From Sphingopyxis jiangsuensis (GTDB lineage: Bacteria; Pseudomonadota; Alphaproteobacteria; Sphingomonadales; Sphingomonadaceae): a DNA stretch of 64,000 bases. The DNA is taken from the NCBI RefSeq assembly GCF_016734905.1, contig NZ_JAERPO010000003.1:159038-223037 (forward strand), given 5' to 3'. Below are positions 1 to 7,982 of the stretch, in pieces. The notes under the pieces are model-generated. The model was not told where the DNA came from. It did not search any database and saw only the letters and a list, made by a program, of their open reading frames with translations. The first letter of the stretch is position 1. Each line of letters starts with the position of its first letter. The position numbers were made by a program, and so were the translations under genes.

Positions 1-543
1 ATTGACCCCCATATTGTCGAGGATGACGATGGCGGCGACCGCGAACAGCGCAACGCTGATGAGTAGACGGATGATCCCCATCGCATTGTGGAGCGTTTCA
101 TTATGCCCCTCTGCCGCGCGCCGCTGGATCAGCCCCAGCACGATCTCGCGCGCCCAGATCGCGACTTGCAGCACGACCGCGACGGTGAAGACGAGCCGGA
201 TAATGTCGAGCATGACGGCAGGCGGCTGTGCATAGCCTGCGACTGCACGGATCGCGATGATGGCGAGCACGACCGACTTGGTCTTGTGGATGACCCGGCC
301 GACGATGTCGGTCAGCGTGAACTCGCCCGGCGCCGCCTGCGCGCGCTTGAGCGCAACGCGGCGCACCATCGATAGCAGCGCATAGATGAGCAGGCCCGCG
401 CCGATGGCGATCACGATCTGGAGCCAATGGCCCTCCACCCAGGTCACGCTCGATTCCCACCAGCGCCGCAGATCCTCGAGCGGGTCGCCCGGGGTGCGGT
501 TGGCGGATGCAAAGATGCTGGATGCGTAAAGGGGCAAAATCAC
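1..543 (-). CDS. MscS-like mechanosensitive channel, N-terminal part (runs off window)
   Basis: The frame opens at a GTG (543-541) and stays open for 181 codons to the window edge, so the pore helix and cytoplasmic domain are not visible. AGAGGA lies 5-6 nt before the GTG, and an in-frame stop lies about 50 nt upstream. Likely membrane helices are at residues 42-60, 88-103, 112-130 and 155-175. The last visible residues, LDNMGVN after a helix, resemble the segment that precedes the pore helix in MscS proteins. In this family such proteins release solutes on hypo-osmotic shock. The channel call is an inference from topology and this motif, and the missing half would decide it. Confidence 0.7.
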   Translation of the reverse strand, partial: MILPLYASSIFASANRTPGDPLEDLRRWWESSVTWVEGHWLQIVIAIGAGLLIYALLSMVRRVALKRAQAAPGEFTLTDIVGRVIHKTKSVVLAIIAIRAVAGYAQPPAVMLDIIRLVFTVAVVLQVAIWAREIVLGLIQRRAAEGHNETLHNAMGIIRLLISVALFAVAAIVILDNMGVN

Positions 544-678
544 ATTGGTCCTCTGGGTTGGGGGATGGGGCAGGCGTCGCGAAGCGGAGCTGCATCATGG
601 CGCTCCGGGACGGCGCAGGTCAACAAGTCGCGTGCAAGGCGCGAGAATCGGATTTGCCCTTGGCTCGTCACGTTACAC

Positions 679-946
679 TAGGGTCAGGACCCATTAATTA
701 CGCGTTCGAGGTTTGAAGCGATTTTGTTCAGTGCGAGGAGGCAAGGCGACGGAATATGTCGATATTTCGAGGCTTGCCGACGAAGCAATGGACAAAATCG
801 GTCAAATCCCGGAGGGACGCCGAAATGGCTTCGATCTCGGGCCCGTGCGGCCTTGCGGGTAGCGATGCTACCCGCTGCACCCGCCCGGACCCGATATCTT
901 CGCCATTTCGACGCCTCGAACGCGTAATTAATGGGTCCTGACCCTA
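679..946. mobile_element. 268 bp inverted-repeat, double-hairpin element (MITE-like)
   Basis: Perfect 33 bp terminal inverted repeats occupy 679-711 and 914-946. They begin TA-GGGTCAGGACCC and are flanked inside by two further long imperfect hairpins, about 712-806 (loop near 757-762) and 821-910 (loop GAT at 864-866, with GCGGGTAGC facing GCTACCCGC). Nearly every base is therefore in a stem. TA at both outer ends could be a target duplication. No transposase frame is present. It fills most of the gene-free stretch 544-974 between the MscS-like gene and the glycan ligase, and I see nothing else there. It could be a non-autonomous element moved in trans or a structured RNA. Confidence 0.6.
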
Positions 947-974
947 AGGTGCGGATACCGAATTTGGTTCCGAT

Positions 975-2357
975 TCAATGCGCGGCAGGGGCCGCCCGGC
1001 GAGCGGGCACCTGCGCAGGGCGCGCGGTGAGCGGACGCCATCCGGCTTCGTCCTCACGGCGGCGGCAATAGGTCGATAGTCCCATTTCGAGCGCGAGCAT
1101 CATGTAGATGAAGGGCTGGAAGGCGATGCCGACGAACAATGATCCGACCATATAGACAATATGGCCGTGCTGGAGCGCGGTCGCGAGCGGGGCGATCCAT
1201 TGCTCCTCGGCGCGGCGCGTCTTGAGATAGCGCCGGCGCAATCGCTCCATCTGGACGAGGCCGATCGCATGGAGCAGCAGCCACATTGCGAGCCCCGGAT
1301 AGCCCTGTTCGCCGAGCATTTCGAAATAGCTCGAATGATAGGCGCGCGATTTTTCCTCGTGAACGGTCGGCGTTGCATCCTGCGGCTTGTCCGGGTCATA
1401 GCCGCTGCCCGTCGTTTCGACGCGCAGGTCGTTCTGAATATAGGCTTCGAATCCGCCGCCGAAGGGATTTTCCTTCGCATAGTCCCACGTCCACGCCCAC
1501 ACCGCGACGCGCGTCGAGGCCGACTGGTCGGACTTGTAGCCCTGGATCGTCTCCATCCGCTCGGTGAAGCTTTGCGGCAGGAAGGGGATCGCAGCGAGCG
1601 CCAGCAGTCCCGCGCCGGCCATGTAGAGGAAGCGATATTTGACCGCGCGCAGCGACAGCGCCGCGAGCACGGCAAGGCAGACCAGGCCGGTGCGCGCCTG
1701 CGTCCCCACGGGGAGGAGCATGCACGCAAAGCAGAGCGCGAAGGCAAACAGGCTGACGCGCCAGTCGGGCGGAAAGATGGTGCCGTGGCGGCGATACCAG
1801 AGGATCAGCGGGATGATCGAAATGCCGACGGTCGACATGATCGACCCTTCGTAGAGTCCGTAATTTTCGTTGAGAAGAAGCTGGAGCGAGCCATAGCCGC
1901 CGCCGCCCGCAGCGGTCTTGATCCCCCCGGCGATGGCGATCGACGCGGCCGAGAGCAGCATCACGAGCGCCAGCGCCTCGATCCTGAGTTTCGTCCGCAG
2001 CGTCAGCGGCAGGAAGATCGCCCAGACGAGCGCCTTCCACACCCAGCTCCACTTGTCGGCCGCCTCGACGGGAAAATCGGCGTGGATCGTCGTCATCCAG
2101 CAATAAAGCAGCAGCGCGACGAGCAAGGATTGCCGCCCCGACCAGCGCGTGTCGCGCTTGTCGTCGATCGCGAGCCAGCCGAGTATCGCGAGTGCGAAGG
2201 CAATCAGCGAGATCGGGATCGAGTTGATGAGGAAATAGCTGAGCCGTTGCGGCGCGACGATGTCGATGTAGCAAAAGGCGAGGACGAACAGGAACGGCCG
2301 GCGAAAGCCGAGGCCGATGAAGGCAAAGAGAAATGCGACAAAGGCGATGTCACGCAT
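975..2357 (-). CDS. Putative O-glycosylation ligase, exosortase A-associated
   Basis: This is a 460-residue polytopic protein of the O-antigen ligase/polymerase superfamily. About ten hydrophobic helices span residues 1-370, and a soluble loop around 300-350 holds the HEEKSRAYHSSYFE stretch typical of the exosortase-A branch. Such proteins are predicted to polymerise or transfer polyprenyl-linked glycans at the periplasmic face. A Pro/Ala/Arg-rich tail of about 35 residues follows. Its start overlaps the end of a 51-codon micro-gene, and a glycosyltransferase of the same system diverges at 2610. The exosortase itself is not in the window. The family call is firm and the substrate is unknown. 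Confidence 0.82.
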   Translation of the reverse strand: MRDIAFVAFLFAFIGLGFRRPFLFVLAFCYIDIVAPQRLSYFLINSIPISLIAFALAILGWLAIDDKRDTRWSGRQSLLVALLLYCWMTTIHADFPVEAADKWSWVWKALVWAIFLPLTLRTKLRIEALALVMLLSAASIAIAGGIKTAAGGGGYGSLQLLLNENYGLYEGSIMSTVGISIIPLILWYRRHGTIFPPDWRVSLFAFALCFACMLLPVGTQARTGLVCLAVLAALSLRAVKYRFLYMAGAGLLALAAIPFLPQSFTERMETIQGYKSDQSASTRVAVWAWTWDYAKENPFGGGFEAYIQNDLRVETTGSGYDPDKPQDATPTVHEEKSRAYHSSYFEMLGEQGYPGLAMWLLLHAIGLVQMERLRRRYLKTRRAEEQWIAPLATALQHGHIVYMVGSLFVGIAFQPFIYMMLALEMGLSTYCRRREDEAGWRPLTARPAQVPARRAAPAAH

Positions 2358-2505
2358 CGCGTTGCTCCGCTGCCGCGGCGTCGCGGCGCTGCTGCCACAA
2401 TTTGCGCGGGCTCACCTCGCGGTCGAGGTCGTCGCGATGCAGCAGGCGCCATAGCGCGATCGCGATCAGCGCGTGCGTCAGGGCAATCGAAAAATTGTCG
2501 ACCAT
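2350..2505 (-). CDS. 51-residue micro-protein upstream of the ligase
   Basis: This short frame starts at ATG 2505 and ends in a TGA that overlaps the ligase start by 8 nt, the usual sign of translational coupling. The product begins MVDNFSIALTHALIAIALWRL, in which a hydrophobic stretch (residues 6-19) precedes a charged Arg/Asp/Gln-rich tail ending AEQRDA. It looks like a single-pass or peripheral membrane peptide. Third-position G/C preference matches its neighbours, which supports real coding. I do not recognise a family. By position it may assist the exosortase-A ligase, but that is inference. Confidence 0.6.
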   Translation of the reverse strand: MVDNFSIALTHALIAIALWRLLHRDDLDREVSPRKLWQQRRDAAAAEQRDA

Positions 2506-2609
2506 GGTGGCGGCGCTGGCTTTCGTGGCGGCCCCGCAGGGCGTTTGACGGCGTTCTAACCCATCGGGGTTGACGCGGCGTTAAGTCTTGTCTGGCAAAG
2601 CGGCGGCCT

Positions 2610-3851
2610 ATGCCGCGCATCCTTCACGTCCTCGATCACAGCCTTCCCGCGCACAGCGGCTATACGTTTCGCACGCGCGCGCTGATGAAGGCGCAACTTG
2701 CGAAGGGATGGGACGTCAAGGGCGTCACAGGGGTGCGTCATCCGGTCGAGGGCCCCGAAGTCGAGGAGGTCGACGGGCTGGCTTTTCACCGCACGCCGCC
2801 TATCGCTGGGGCGCCGCCGGCGATCCGCGAGTGGCGTGAGGTCGCCGCGCTCGCCGCGCAGGTCGAGGCGGTTGCGCGCGACTGGCGGCCCGACATACTC
2901 CACGCCCATTCGCCGGTGCTCGACGGCATGGCGGCGCTGCGCGCTGGCAAGCGGCTCGGTATTCCGGTGATCTATGAAATCCGTGCCTTCTGGGAGGATG
3001 CGGCGGTCGGCAACGGCAGCGGGCGCGAAGGCAGCCTGCGCTACCGCTTGACGCGCGCGCTCGAAACGCGTGCGGTGCGGCGCGCCGATGCGGTCGCCGT
3101 CATCTGCGAAGGGCTGCGCGGCGACCTGATCGCCCGCGGGATCGATCCCGCGAAAATCATCGTGTCGCCCAACGGCGTCGACCTCGACCTCTTTGGCGAC
3201 CCGCCGCCGCGCGACGAGAGGCTCGCCGTCGAGCTGGGGCTGGATACCAGCGCAACGGTGATCGGATATATCGGCAGCTTTTACGATTATGAGGGGATCG
3301 ACGACCTGATAGCCGCGATGCCCGCGCTCGTCGCGGCGCAGCCCGGCGCCGGACTGCTGCTGGTCGGCGGCGGGCCGATGGAGCATGCGCTGCGCGCGCA
3401 GGCCGCGGCATCGCCCGTCGCCGACCGCATCCGTTTCGTCGGACGCGTGCCGCACGACCAGGTCGAGCTTTATTATTCGCTGATCGATATTCTCGCCTAT
3501 CCGCGCAAGAAGATGCGCCTCACCGATCTGGTCACGCCGCTGAAGCCGCTCGAGGCGATGGCGCAGGGCAAGCTTGTCGCCGCGTCGGACGTCGGCGGTC
3601 ATCGCGAGCTGATCGAGGATGGTGTGACGGGCACGCTGTTCGCGCCCGGCGATCCGGCGGCGCTCGCAGCGGCGCTCGCCGACCTGCTCGGCGCGCGGGC
3701 GATGTGGGACGAACGCCGACGAACGGCGCGAGCCTTCGTCGAGACGCATCGTAACTGGTCATCAAACATTTTATGTTATGAGCCTGTTTACCAAAGGCTG
3801 TTGCAGAGCCGCGCGACCTGGCGCATCGCCAAGTCGAATGCGGCGATCTGA
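2610..3851 (+). CDS. Exosortase A-associated family 4-type glycosyltransferase
   Basis: This 413-residue GT-B fold enzyme resembles the PEP-CTERM/exosortase-A-associated glycosyltransferase family. The N-terminal domain opens with RILHVLDHSLPAHSGYTFRT, where the acceptor-side Gly loop lies. The C-terminal domain shows VSPNGVDLDLF, LLVGGGP and the donor-binding run TPLKPLEAMAQGK, with DVGGHRELIEDG after it. It should add a sugar to a lipid-linked repeat unit at the cytoplasmic membrane. It diverges from the ligase/micro-protein pair, and together they are the edge of an exopolysaccharide locus. The next gene starts 30 nt downstream on the same strand. The ATG at 2610 is the first Met and fits the family N-terminus. 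Confidence 0.85.
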   Translation: MPRILHVLDHSLPAHSGYTFRTRALMKAQLAKGWDVKGVTGVRHPVEGPEVEEVDGLAFHRTPPIAGAPPAIREWREVAALAAQVEAVARDWRPDILHAHSPVLDGMAALRAGKRLGIPVIYEIRAFWEDAAVGNGSGREGSLRYRLTRALETRAVRRADAVAVICEGLRGDLIARGIDPAKIIVSPNGVDLDLFGDPPPRDERLAVELGLDTSATVIGYIGSFYDYEGIDDLIAAMPALVAAQPGAGLLLVGGGPMEHALRAQAAASPVADRIRFVGRVPHDQVELYYSLIDILAYPRKKMRLTDLVTPLKPLEAMAQGKLVAASDVGGHRELIEDGVTGTLFAPGDPAALAAALADLLGARAMWDERRRTARAFVETHRNWSSNILCYEPVYQRLLQSRATWRIAKSNAAI

Positions 3852-3880
3852 ACGGCGCAAGATACAGGTTCGAAAGTAAA

Positions 3881-4705
3881 ATGAACGAAAGCAGCGAATA
3901 TCGCACGGCGAACAAAGGGGCCGCCCTGCTCCGCGCGCTGCGCCCGGCGCTGCCTGCCATAATCGGCGCGGCGGCGCTGACTTTCCTGTTTGCGGCGCTG
4001 ATGCCGATGGCGTGGGTCGCGGCGATCAGCTGGAATCTCTACCTCGACCGGCTGGCCGAACTTTTCGTGCCGCCCGTCGGCAACGGCGCGCGGCTTGCGC
4101 TCGCGCTCGGCCTGTCGGCGGTCGCGGCGCTGATTGCCGGCTTGGTTGCGCTGTTGATCGAGCGGCCCGGCGCGCTGCGCCGCCGGTCGCGCGATACGGA
4201 TGCGGGTGACAATAACGCCGCTACGCGCCGCCGTTCCGACTTTCACCCCGACGATGCGCCGCGGCCGCCGTTGCGCGCGGGACGCGAGCTGCCTGCGGGC
4301 GGACTCGGTCCGCTGCCCGAAATCGCGTGGGCCGAAGCTTCGGTCGAACAGGAAGCGGACGGCGAAGCGATGCCGAGCGCCGCGCGCGAAGCGGAATTGG
4401 CGGCGGTCGACGCCGAGCCCGCGTTCGACGCCGTGGCCGACGCACCGTGGCTGCAGCCTGCCGAGCTTCCGAACGCCTATGACGTTCCCGACGCCGCCGA
4501 CAAAAGCCTGGGCGCGATGGTCGCGCGGCTCGAGGTCGGCCTGGCGCGCCGCCGCGATCTGCACGGTGCCGTGCCCCCGGACCCGCAGCGCGAAATCGCG
4601 ATGGGTACCCGTCCCGCCGACAATGATCTTGTCGGCGAAGTCGACGTCGCGCTCGAAGCGGCGCTCGGCACGCTGAGCCGCATGAACCGCCACGCGCTCG
4701 GCTGA
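3881..4705 (+). CDS. Hypothetical membrane protein with long acidic cytoplasmic tail
   Basis: The product has 274 residues. Two membrane helices (about residues 25-50 and 70-93) are followed by an Arg-rich stop-transfer patch and a long soluble tail rich in Ala, Glu, Asp and Pro. A segment near 118-140 (RRSDFHPDDAPRPPL) looks conserved-protein-like. The C-terminal 75 residues, including LGAMVARLEVGLARR, could form a helix or short coiled coil. It lies 30 nt behind the exosortase-associated glycosyltransferase, so co-transcription is likely and a role in envelope glycan assembly is possible. I do not recognise a family and assign no function. Confidence 0.7.
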   Translation: MNESSEYRTANKGAALLRALRPALPAIIGAAALTFLFAALMPMAWVAAISWNLYLDRLAELFVPPVGNGARLALALGLSAVAALIAGLVALLIERPGALRRRSRDTDAGDNNAATRRRSDFHPDDAPRPPLRAGRELPAGGLGPLPEIAWAEASVEQEADGEAMPSAAREAELAAVDAEPAFDAVADAPWLQPAELPNAYDVPDAADKSLGAMVARLEVGLARRRDLHGAVPPDPQREIAMGTRPADNDLVGEVDVALEAALGTLSRMNRHALG

Positions 4706-4713
4706 GCCGCGGC

Positions 4714-5037
4714 CTAATCCTCCACCGTCAATATCTCGATGCGCAGCCTGTCGTCGCGATCGGCGTCCACCGCGACGTCAGCGACGATCTGACCCGCCAG
4801 CACCCAGTCGCGCGCGCCGAGCTGCGCTTCGAGCGTCGCCCGCTGCACGCCGTTCGCTCCGCTCGCGACCGAGCAGGTGAAGATATGGCGCGCTCCGACG
4901 AAGTTCGCGCTCGCCCACGGGTGCAGCAGCGACGTGTCGATAGTGATGCCTTCGGGCAGCGCGCCGCCGAGGATGCGGCGCAAGCGGCGGTGCGGGCAGG
5001 CGGGGCGGGGCGGCAAGGCGGGCGACCAGAGCTTCAT
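4714..5037 (-). CDS. Hypothetical 107-residue protein
   Basis: The start chosen is the ATG at 5037, because it overlaps the TGA of the upstream gene as ATGA. The protein begins MKLWSPALPPRPACPHRRLR, continues with LGGALPEGITIDTSLLHPWASANFVGARHIF, and ends in an acidic VED. It has no obvious signal peptide or membrane helix. The first half is Pro/Arg/Leu-rich with one Cys-His pair, and the second half looks like a small beta domain (CSVASGANGVQRATL... QIVADVAV). It converges on the 3881-4705 gene with an 8 bp gap. It is the second gene of a two-gene unit headed by the small DNA-binding-like protein at 5034-5294. Function unknown. Confidence 0.65.
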   Translation of the reverse strand: MKLWSPALPPRPACPHRRLRRILGGALPEGITIDTSLLHPWASANFVGARHIFTCSVASGANGVQRATLEAQLGARDWVLAGQIVADVAVDADRDDRLRIEILTVED

Positions 5038-5294
5038 GCGCCCGCCTCCATCGCGTTGCGAACCGCGCGCGTGCGGCGGTCGCCGCGCTGCGTTGTGCGC
5101 CCCGCGCGAAAGTCGGCGCGCCATTTGTTCATGAAATGTTCTGCACGGCAGACAAGCTGAAGACCGGGCTTCCGTCCCGCGCGCAAGTCGCCGACGAGGC
5201 GCGGATCGCGGACCGCGGCGCGTCCGAAAACGCTCGGCGGAATCGCCGATTCCTCGAGGAATTTTTCGATCCGTTGCAACAGGCTGGACTCCAT
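5034..5294 (-). CDS. Small HTH-like protein, partner of the divergent S24 repressor
   Basis: The 86-residue product starts at ATG 5294 behind AAGGGAGAAGAAG. Residues 3-35 (LLQRIEKFLEESAIPPSVFGRAAVRDPRLV) have the spacing of a lambda-repressor-like helix-turn-helix. They parallel the N-terminus of the S24 repressor encoded divergently (LCQEKGIDYARLSAAIGRNPAYI). A basic C-terminal tail follows, containing HFMNKWRADFRAGR. The gene reads away from a 130 bp spacer that carries three palindromic operators, so it is probably controlled by the repressor and may itself bind DNA. The family is unnamed as far as I can tell, and DNA binding is inferred. Confidence 0.65.
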   Translation of the reverse strand: MESSLLQRIEKFLEESAIPPSVFGRAAVRDPRLVGDLRAGRKPGLQLVCRAEHFMNKWRADFRAGRTTQRGDRRTRAVRNAMEAGA

Positions 5295-5336
5295 CTTCTT
5301 CTCCCTTTTCGGTGCAGGCGCGCCGCGACTCAAGCG

Positions 5337-5391
5337 ATAGGAAGTTTCCTATTTGATAGGCATTTTCCTACTTGTCTAGGAAAAATCCTAT
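5337..5391. promoter_or_regulatory. Three tandem palindromic operators between divergent regulators
   Basis: Three copies of a 16 bp dyad occupy 5337-5352 (ATAGGAAGTTTCCTAT, 7 bp arms and 2 bp centre), 5356-5371 (ATAGGCATTTTCCTAC) and 5376-5391 (CTAGGAAAAATCCTAT). Start-to-start spacing is 19 and 20 bp, about two helical turns. A half-site ATAGGAAG lies at 5405-5412, just before the S24 gene start at 5426. The block sits between genes transcribed in opposite directions, like the operator regions of phage repressors. The likely binder is the S24 protein, with cooperative autoregulation. That assignment is inference. Confidence 0.75.
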
Positions 5392-5425
5392 TGCTAAAGA
5401 CGAAATAGGAAGGACCGGACCAGCC

Positions 5426-6094
5426 ATGTCAGAATTTTCTGCCGATCCGCGCGCCGCGCTCGACCAGCTCTGCCAGGAAAAGGGCATCGACTATGCGCGC
5501 CTGTCGGCGGCGATCGGGCGCAATCCGGCCTATATCCAGCAATATATCAAGCGTGGCACGCCGCGACGGCTTGCCGAACAGGACCGCGCGCGCATCGCCG
5601 CCTTTCTGGGCGTCGCCGAATCGATCCTCGGCGGCCCGGTGCAGCGCGTCGCATCGCGCGCAGGGCCGCGCGGGCGCGACATGGTGCTGGTGCCCAAGCT
5701 CGCCGTCGGCGCCTCGGCAGGCGCGGGGGCGAGCATCGACGGCGAGCCGGTCGAGGGCGAGGTCGCGTTCGACCCCAAATGGCTACGCAGCCTGGGCGCC
5801 GATCCGCGCGCGCTGAGCATCATCCGCGTCGAAGGCGATTCGATGGCGCCGACGCTGAGCGACGGTGACGACATCCTCGTCGACGGCGGCGACGCTGCGG
5901 CGCGGCTGCGCGACGGTATCTATGTGCTGCGGATGGACGATGTGCTGATGGTCAAGCGCGTCGCGCGCGCGCCGGGGCAGGGGCGGATCGCGGTGATCAG
6001 CGACAATCCGCATTACCGGAGCTGGGACGATCTGCCGCTGTCGGCGGTGCAGCTCGTCGGCCGGGTGGTGTGGACCGGGCGGCGCGTCAGTTGA
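5426..6094 (+). CDS. S24/LexA-CI-type repressor with helix-turn-helix
   Basis: This 222-residue protein has an N-terminal HTH (about residues 8-65) and a C-terminal S24 peptidase domain. The nucleophile is the Ser of VEGDSMAPTL and the general base is the Lys of VLMVKRVAR, the Ser/Lys pair of LexA and CI repressors. Such proteins repress DNA and may self-cleave when RecA is activated. KLAVGASAGAG, before the domain, could hold a cleavage site. I chose ATG 5426 (MSEFSADPRA) over an upstream ATG at 5372 that lies within the operator region. It faces the HTH-like gene at 5294 across three operators. No phage structural genes are nearby, so this is a chromosomal switch. Confidence 0.85.
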   Translation: MSEFSADPRAALDQLCQEKGIDYARLSAAIGRNPAYIQQYIKRGTPRRLAEQDRARIAAFLGVAESILGGPVQRVASRAGPRGRDMVLVPKLAVGASAGAGASIDGEPVEGEVAFDPKWLRSLGADPRALSIIRVEGDSMAPTLSDGDDILVDGGDAAARLRDGIYVLRMDDVLMVKRVARAPGQGRIAVISDNPHYRSWDDLPLSAVQLVGRVVWTGRRVS

Positions 6095-6107
6095 CGCGGC
6101 GAGACTT

Positions 6108-6413
6108 TCAGTAGGGCGCGTTCATCTCGGCCTCGATCTCATGATCGAGTATTTGCGCACGTTGGCATTGCTCGCTGTCGCCGTTGCGGCATTTTTCGGC
6201 AGCCTTGTCGCGCTGGCGCGACAATTTGCCTAGCCGCTCCTCGCGTTCGCGTAGCGCGCGACCACGGTTGCGGTCGGCCTCGTCCTGGCTGGTCGTCGAC
6301 CAGTCGGCGACTTGCCCGGCCGCCTTCACCGGCGCCGTGACGACCGATTAGACCGCGCCGACGCATCCTGTCAGCAACGGTGCCGCCAATAGTGCCGCAA
6401 CATAGCCACGCAT
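6108..6413 (-). pseudogene. Small lipoprotein gene interrupted by an in-frame TAA
   Basis: ATG 6413, behind AGGGAGAAG, opens MRGYVAALLAAPLLTGCVGAV, a signal peptide with lipobox LTGC, and then hits TAA (6350-6348). The same frame continues for 80 codons as SVVTAPVKAAGQVADWS, a charged helical region (ALREREERLGKLSRQRD) and QILDHEIEAEMNAPY. Joined, this would be a 101-residue lipoprotein of a type I recall as common in sphingomonads, where Thr follows GAV. One codon appears changed to stop. Options are a true nonsense mutation, readthrough, reinitiation or a sequence error. It converges on the S24 gene, 14 bp away. Confidence 0.75.
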
Positions 6414-6590
6414 GAACTTCTCCCTGACGGTCCGTCCATCGCATGCCATCGGGTGTCGGGCCACCATTATGCGACCAATTGACCGGCGGCCGCGCCTTGG
6501 TGTCACATCACTGAAATAAATGGTTAAAACGGTCTTTACCATCACCCGCTAGGCATTGCTCCGTCACGAACCGCAAGGCGATGGGATCAG

Positions 6591-7877
6591 ATGAATTCGG
6601 TACAGCTTGCCCTCGAACCCGCATCGGGTCATGCCATCGCGGTCGGCGTCGATGCACCGCTGGCCGAGGTGATCGAGGCGTTTCGCGCGCATCCCGATCT
6701 CCGGCTGCTTGCGGTGCTGGCCCCCGACCGGGCTCCTGTCGGAATTATCCGCGAACAGCGCGTGCGCGAACTGCTGTTCTGCCCCTATTGGTTTTCGCTG
6801 ATGCAGAATCCGACGATCGGCGGCTCGATTGCAACGATGATCGAGCCGTGCCTGACCGCCGACGTTGCCGAACCGACCGCCGCGCTGTTGCGCCGTGTAT
6901 CGCGCGCTGCGGGACATGAGGGGCTGGTGCTCGTCGACAAGGGGCGATTTGTCGAAACGCTCGACGGCGGTCAACTCGCGCGGCTGGCGATGATGCGCGA
7001 GATCGAGGTCGCGCGTGAGCGCGCCGAGCGCGCGGCGCAGATCGACGCCGCCGGGCGCGGGTTTCAGCAGGATATAGCTGCGCTGACAGCGACCTTGTCG
7101 GATATGGCGCATGAAGTTGAAGCGGTTGCGCGCCAATTGTCCGAACGCGCCGAACAGACCGGGCGCGACGCGCTGTCGGTCGCAGGCGCGACCGCGCAGA
7201 CGCTCGCCGGATTGCAGGAACTCGGCGATCGCGGACACGCGCTCGCCGCGAGCATGGCGCAGATCGTCGACGACGGCACGCGCGCGCGCAGCGTGCGGCG
7301 CGACGCCCATCAGAAGGTCAAGCAAACCGGCGACCGCGCGGCAATGTTGCAGGATGCAAGCCAGTCGATCGAACAGATGCTGCGGCTGATCATCGACATG
7401 GCAAGCCGCACCAACATGCTCGCGCTCAACGCGGGGATCGAGGCGGCGCGTGCGGGCGACGCCGGGCGCGGCTTCGCCGTCGTCGCCGCCGAGGTCAAGG
7501 CGCTCGCCAACCAGACGCGCTCGGCGGCGAGCGACATCACCCCCTATATCGACCGCATCCGCGAGATTGTCGTGCAGGTCGCCGAGGGATTTCGCGACGT
7601 CGAACGCGCCATCGAGGCGAACAATGGCTTTTCCGACACGATCGACGCTGCGGTCGACGGCCAGAGCGCAACAAGCCTGTCGATCGCGAGCTATGTCGAG
7701 CAGGCGGTGTCCGCGGGCCGCGAGATTGACGACCGCGTCCAATATATCAGCCGCGGCGCATCGGCGGTTGGCGAGGGCGCGGCGACGCTCGGCGAGCTTT
7801 CGTCGGGGCTCAACCGCGCGGCGCAGTCGCTGCACCAGCGCGCGCGCCATTTTGTCGAGGCGGTCGCCGCCGCCTGA
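6591..7877 (+). CDS. Soluble methyl-accepting chemotaxis-type receptor
   Basis: The product has 428 residues and no membrane helix. Residues 10-115 look like a small sensory domain with CBS-like features ([19 protein letters not shown]). A coiled-coil region follows, then the signalling hairpin whose tip reads [35 protein letters not shown], the most conserved part of chemoreceptors. Receptors of this kind control a CheA kinase from the cytoplasm. No cheA, cheW or flagellar gene is in the window, so it is an orphan. ATG 6591 follows GCGATGGGATCAG. The stretch 6414-6590 upstream holds an AT-richer promoter-like region. Confidence 0.88.
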   Translation: MNSVQLALEPASGHAIAVGVDAPLAEVIEAFRAHPDLRLLAVLAPDRAPVGIIREQRVRELLFCPYWFSLMQNPTIGGSIATMIEPCLTADVAEPTAALLRRVSRAAGHEGLVLVDKGRFVETLDGGQLARLAMMREIEVARERAERAAQIDAAGRGFQQDIAALTATLSDMAHEVEAVARQLSERAEQTGRDALSVAGATAQTLAGLQELGDRGHALAASMAQIVDDGTRARSVRRDAHQKVKQTGDRAAMLQDASQSIEQMLRLIIDMASRTNMLALNAGIEAARAGDAGRGFAVVAAEVKALANQTRSAASDITPYIDRIREIVVQVAEGFRDVERAIEANNGFSDTIDAAVDGQSATSLSIASYVEQAVSAGREIDDRVQYISRGASAVGEGAATLGELSSGLNRAAQSLHQRARHFVEAVAAA

Positions 7878-7982
7878 GCGTCGCGGGAATGCCCGATTCC
7901 AAGGGGTTGCGAGCCGCTCCGGCGGCGCTAGAGTGCCCCTGCGCCGGAGGCGTGCTTGGCCGCCGGCGGGGAGGAGGGTCAA

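Noticed and set aside
101..598. A 165-codon minus-strand frame at the left edge
   Set aside because: It is out of frame with the hydrophobic MscS-like protein and encodes only Arg/His-rich sequence.
5034..6094. Prophage remnant suggested by the CI-like repressor and operators
   Set aside because: No integrase, structural or lysis genes and no attachment-site repeats are seen around it.
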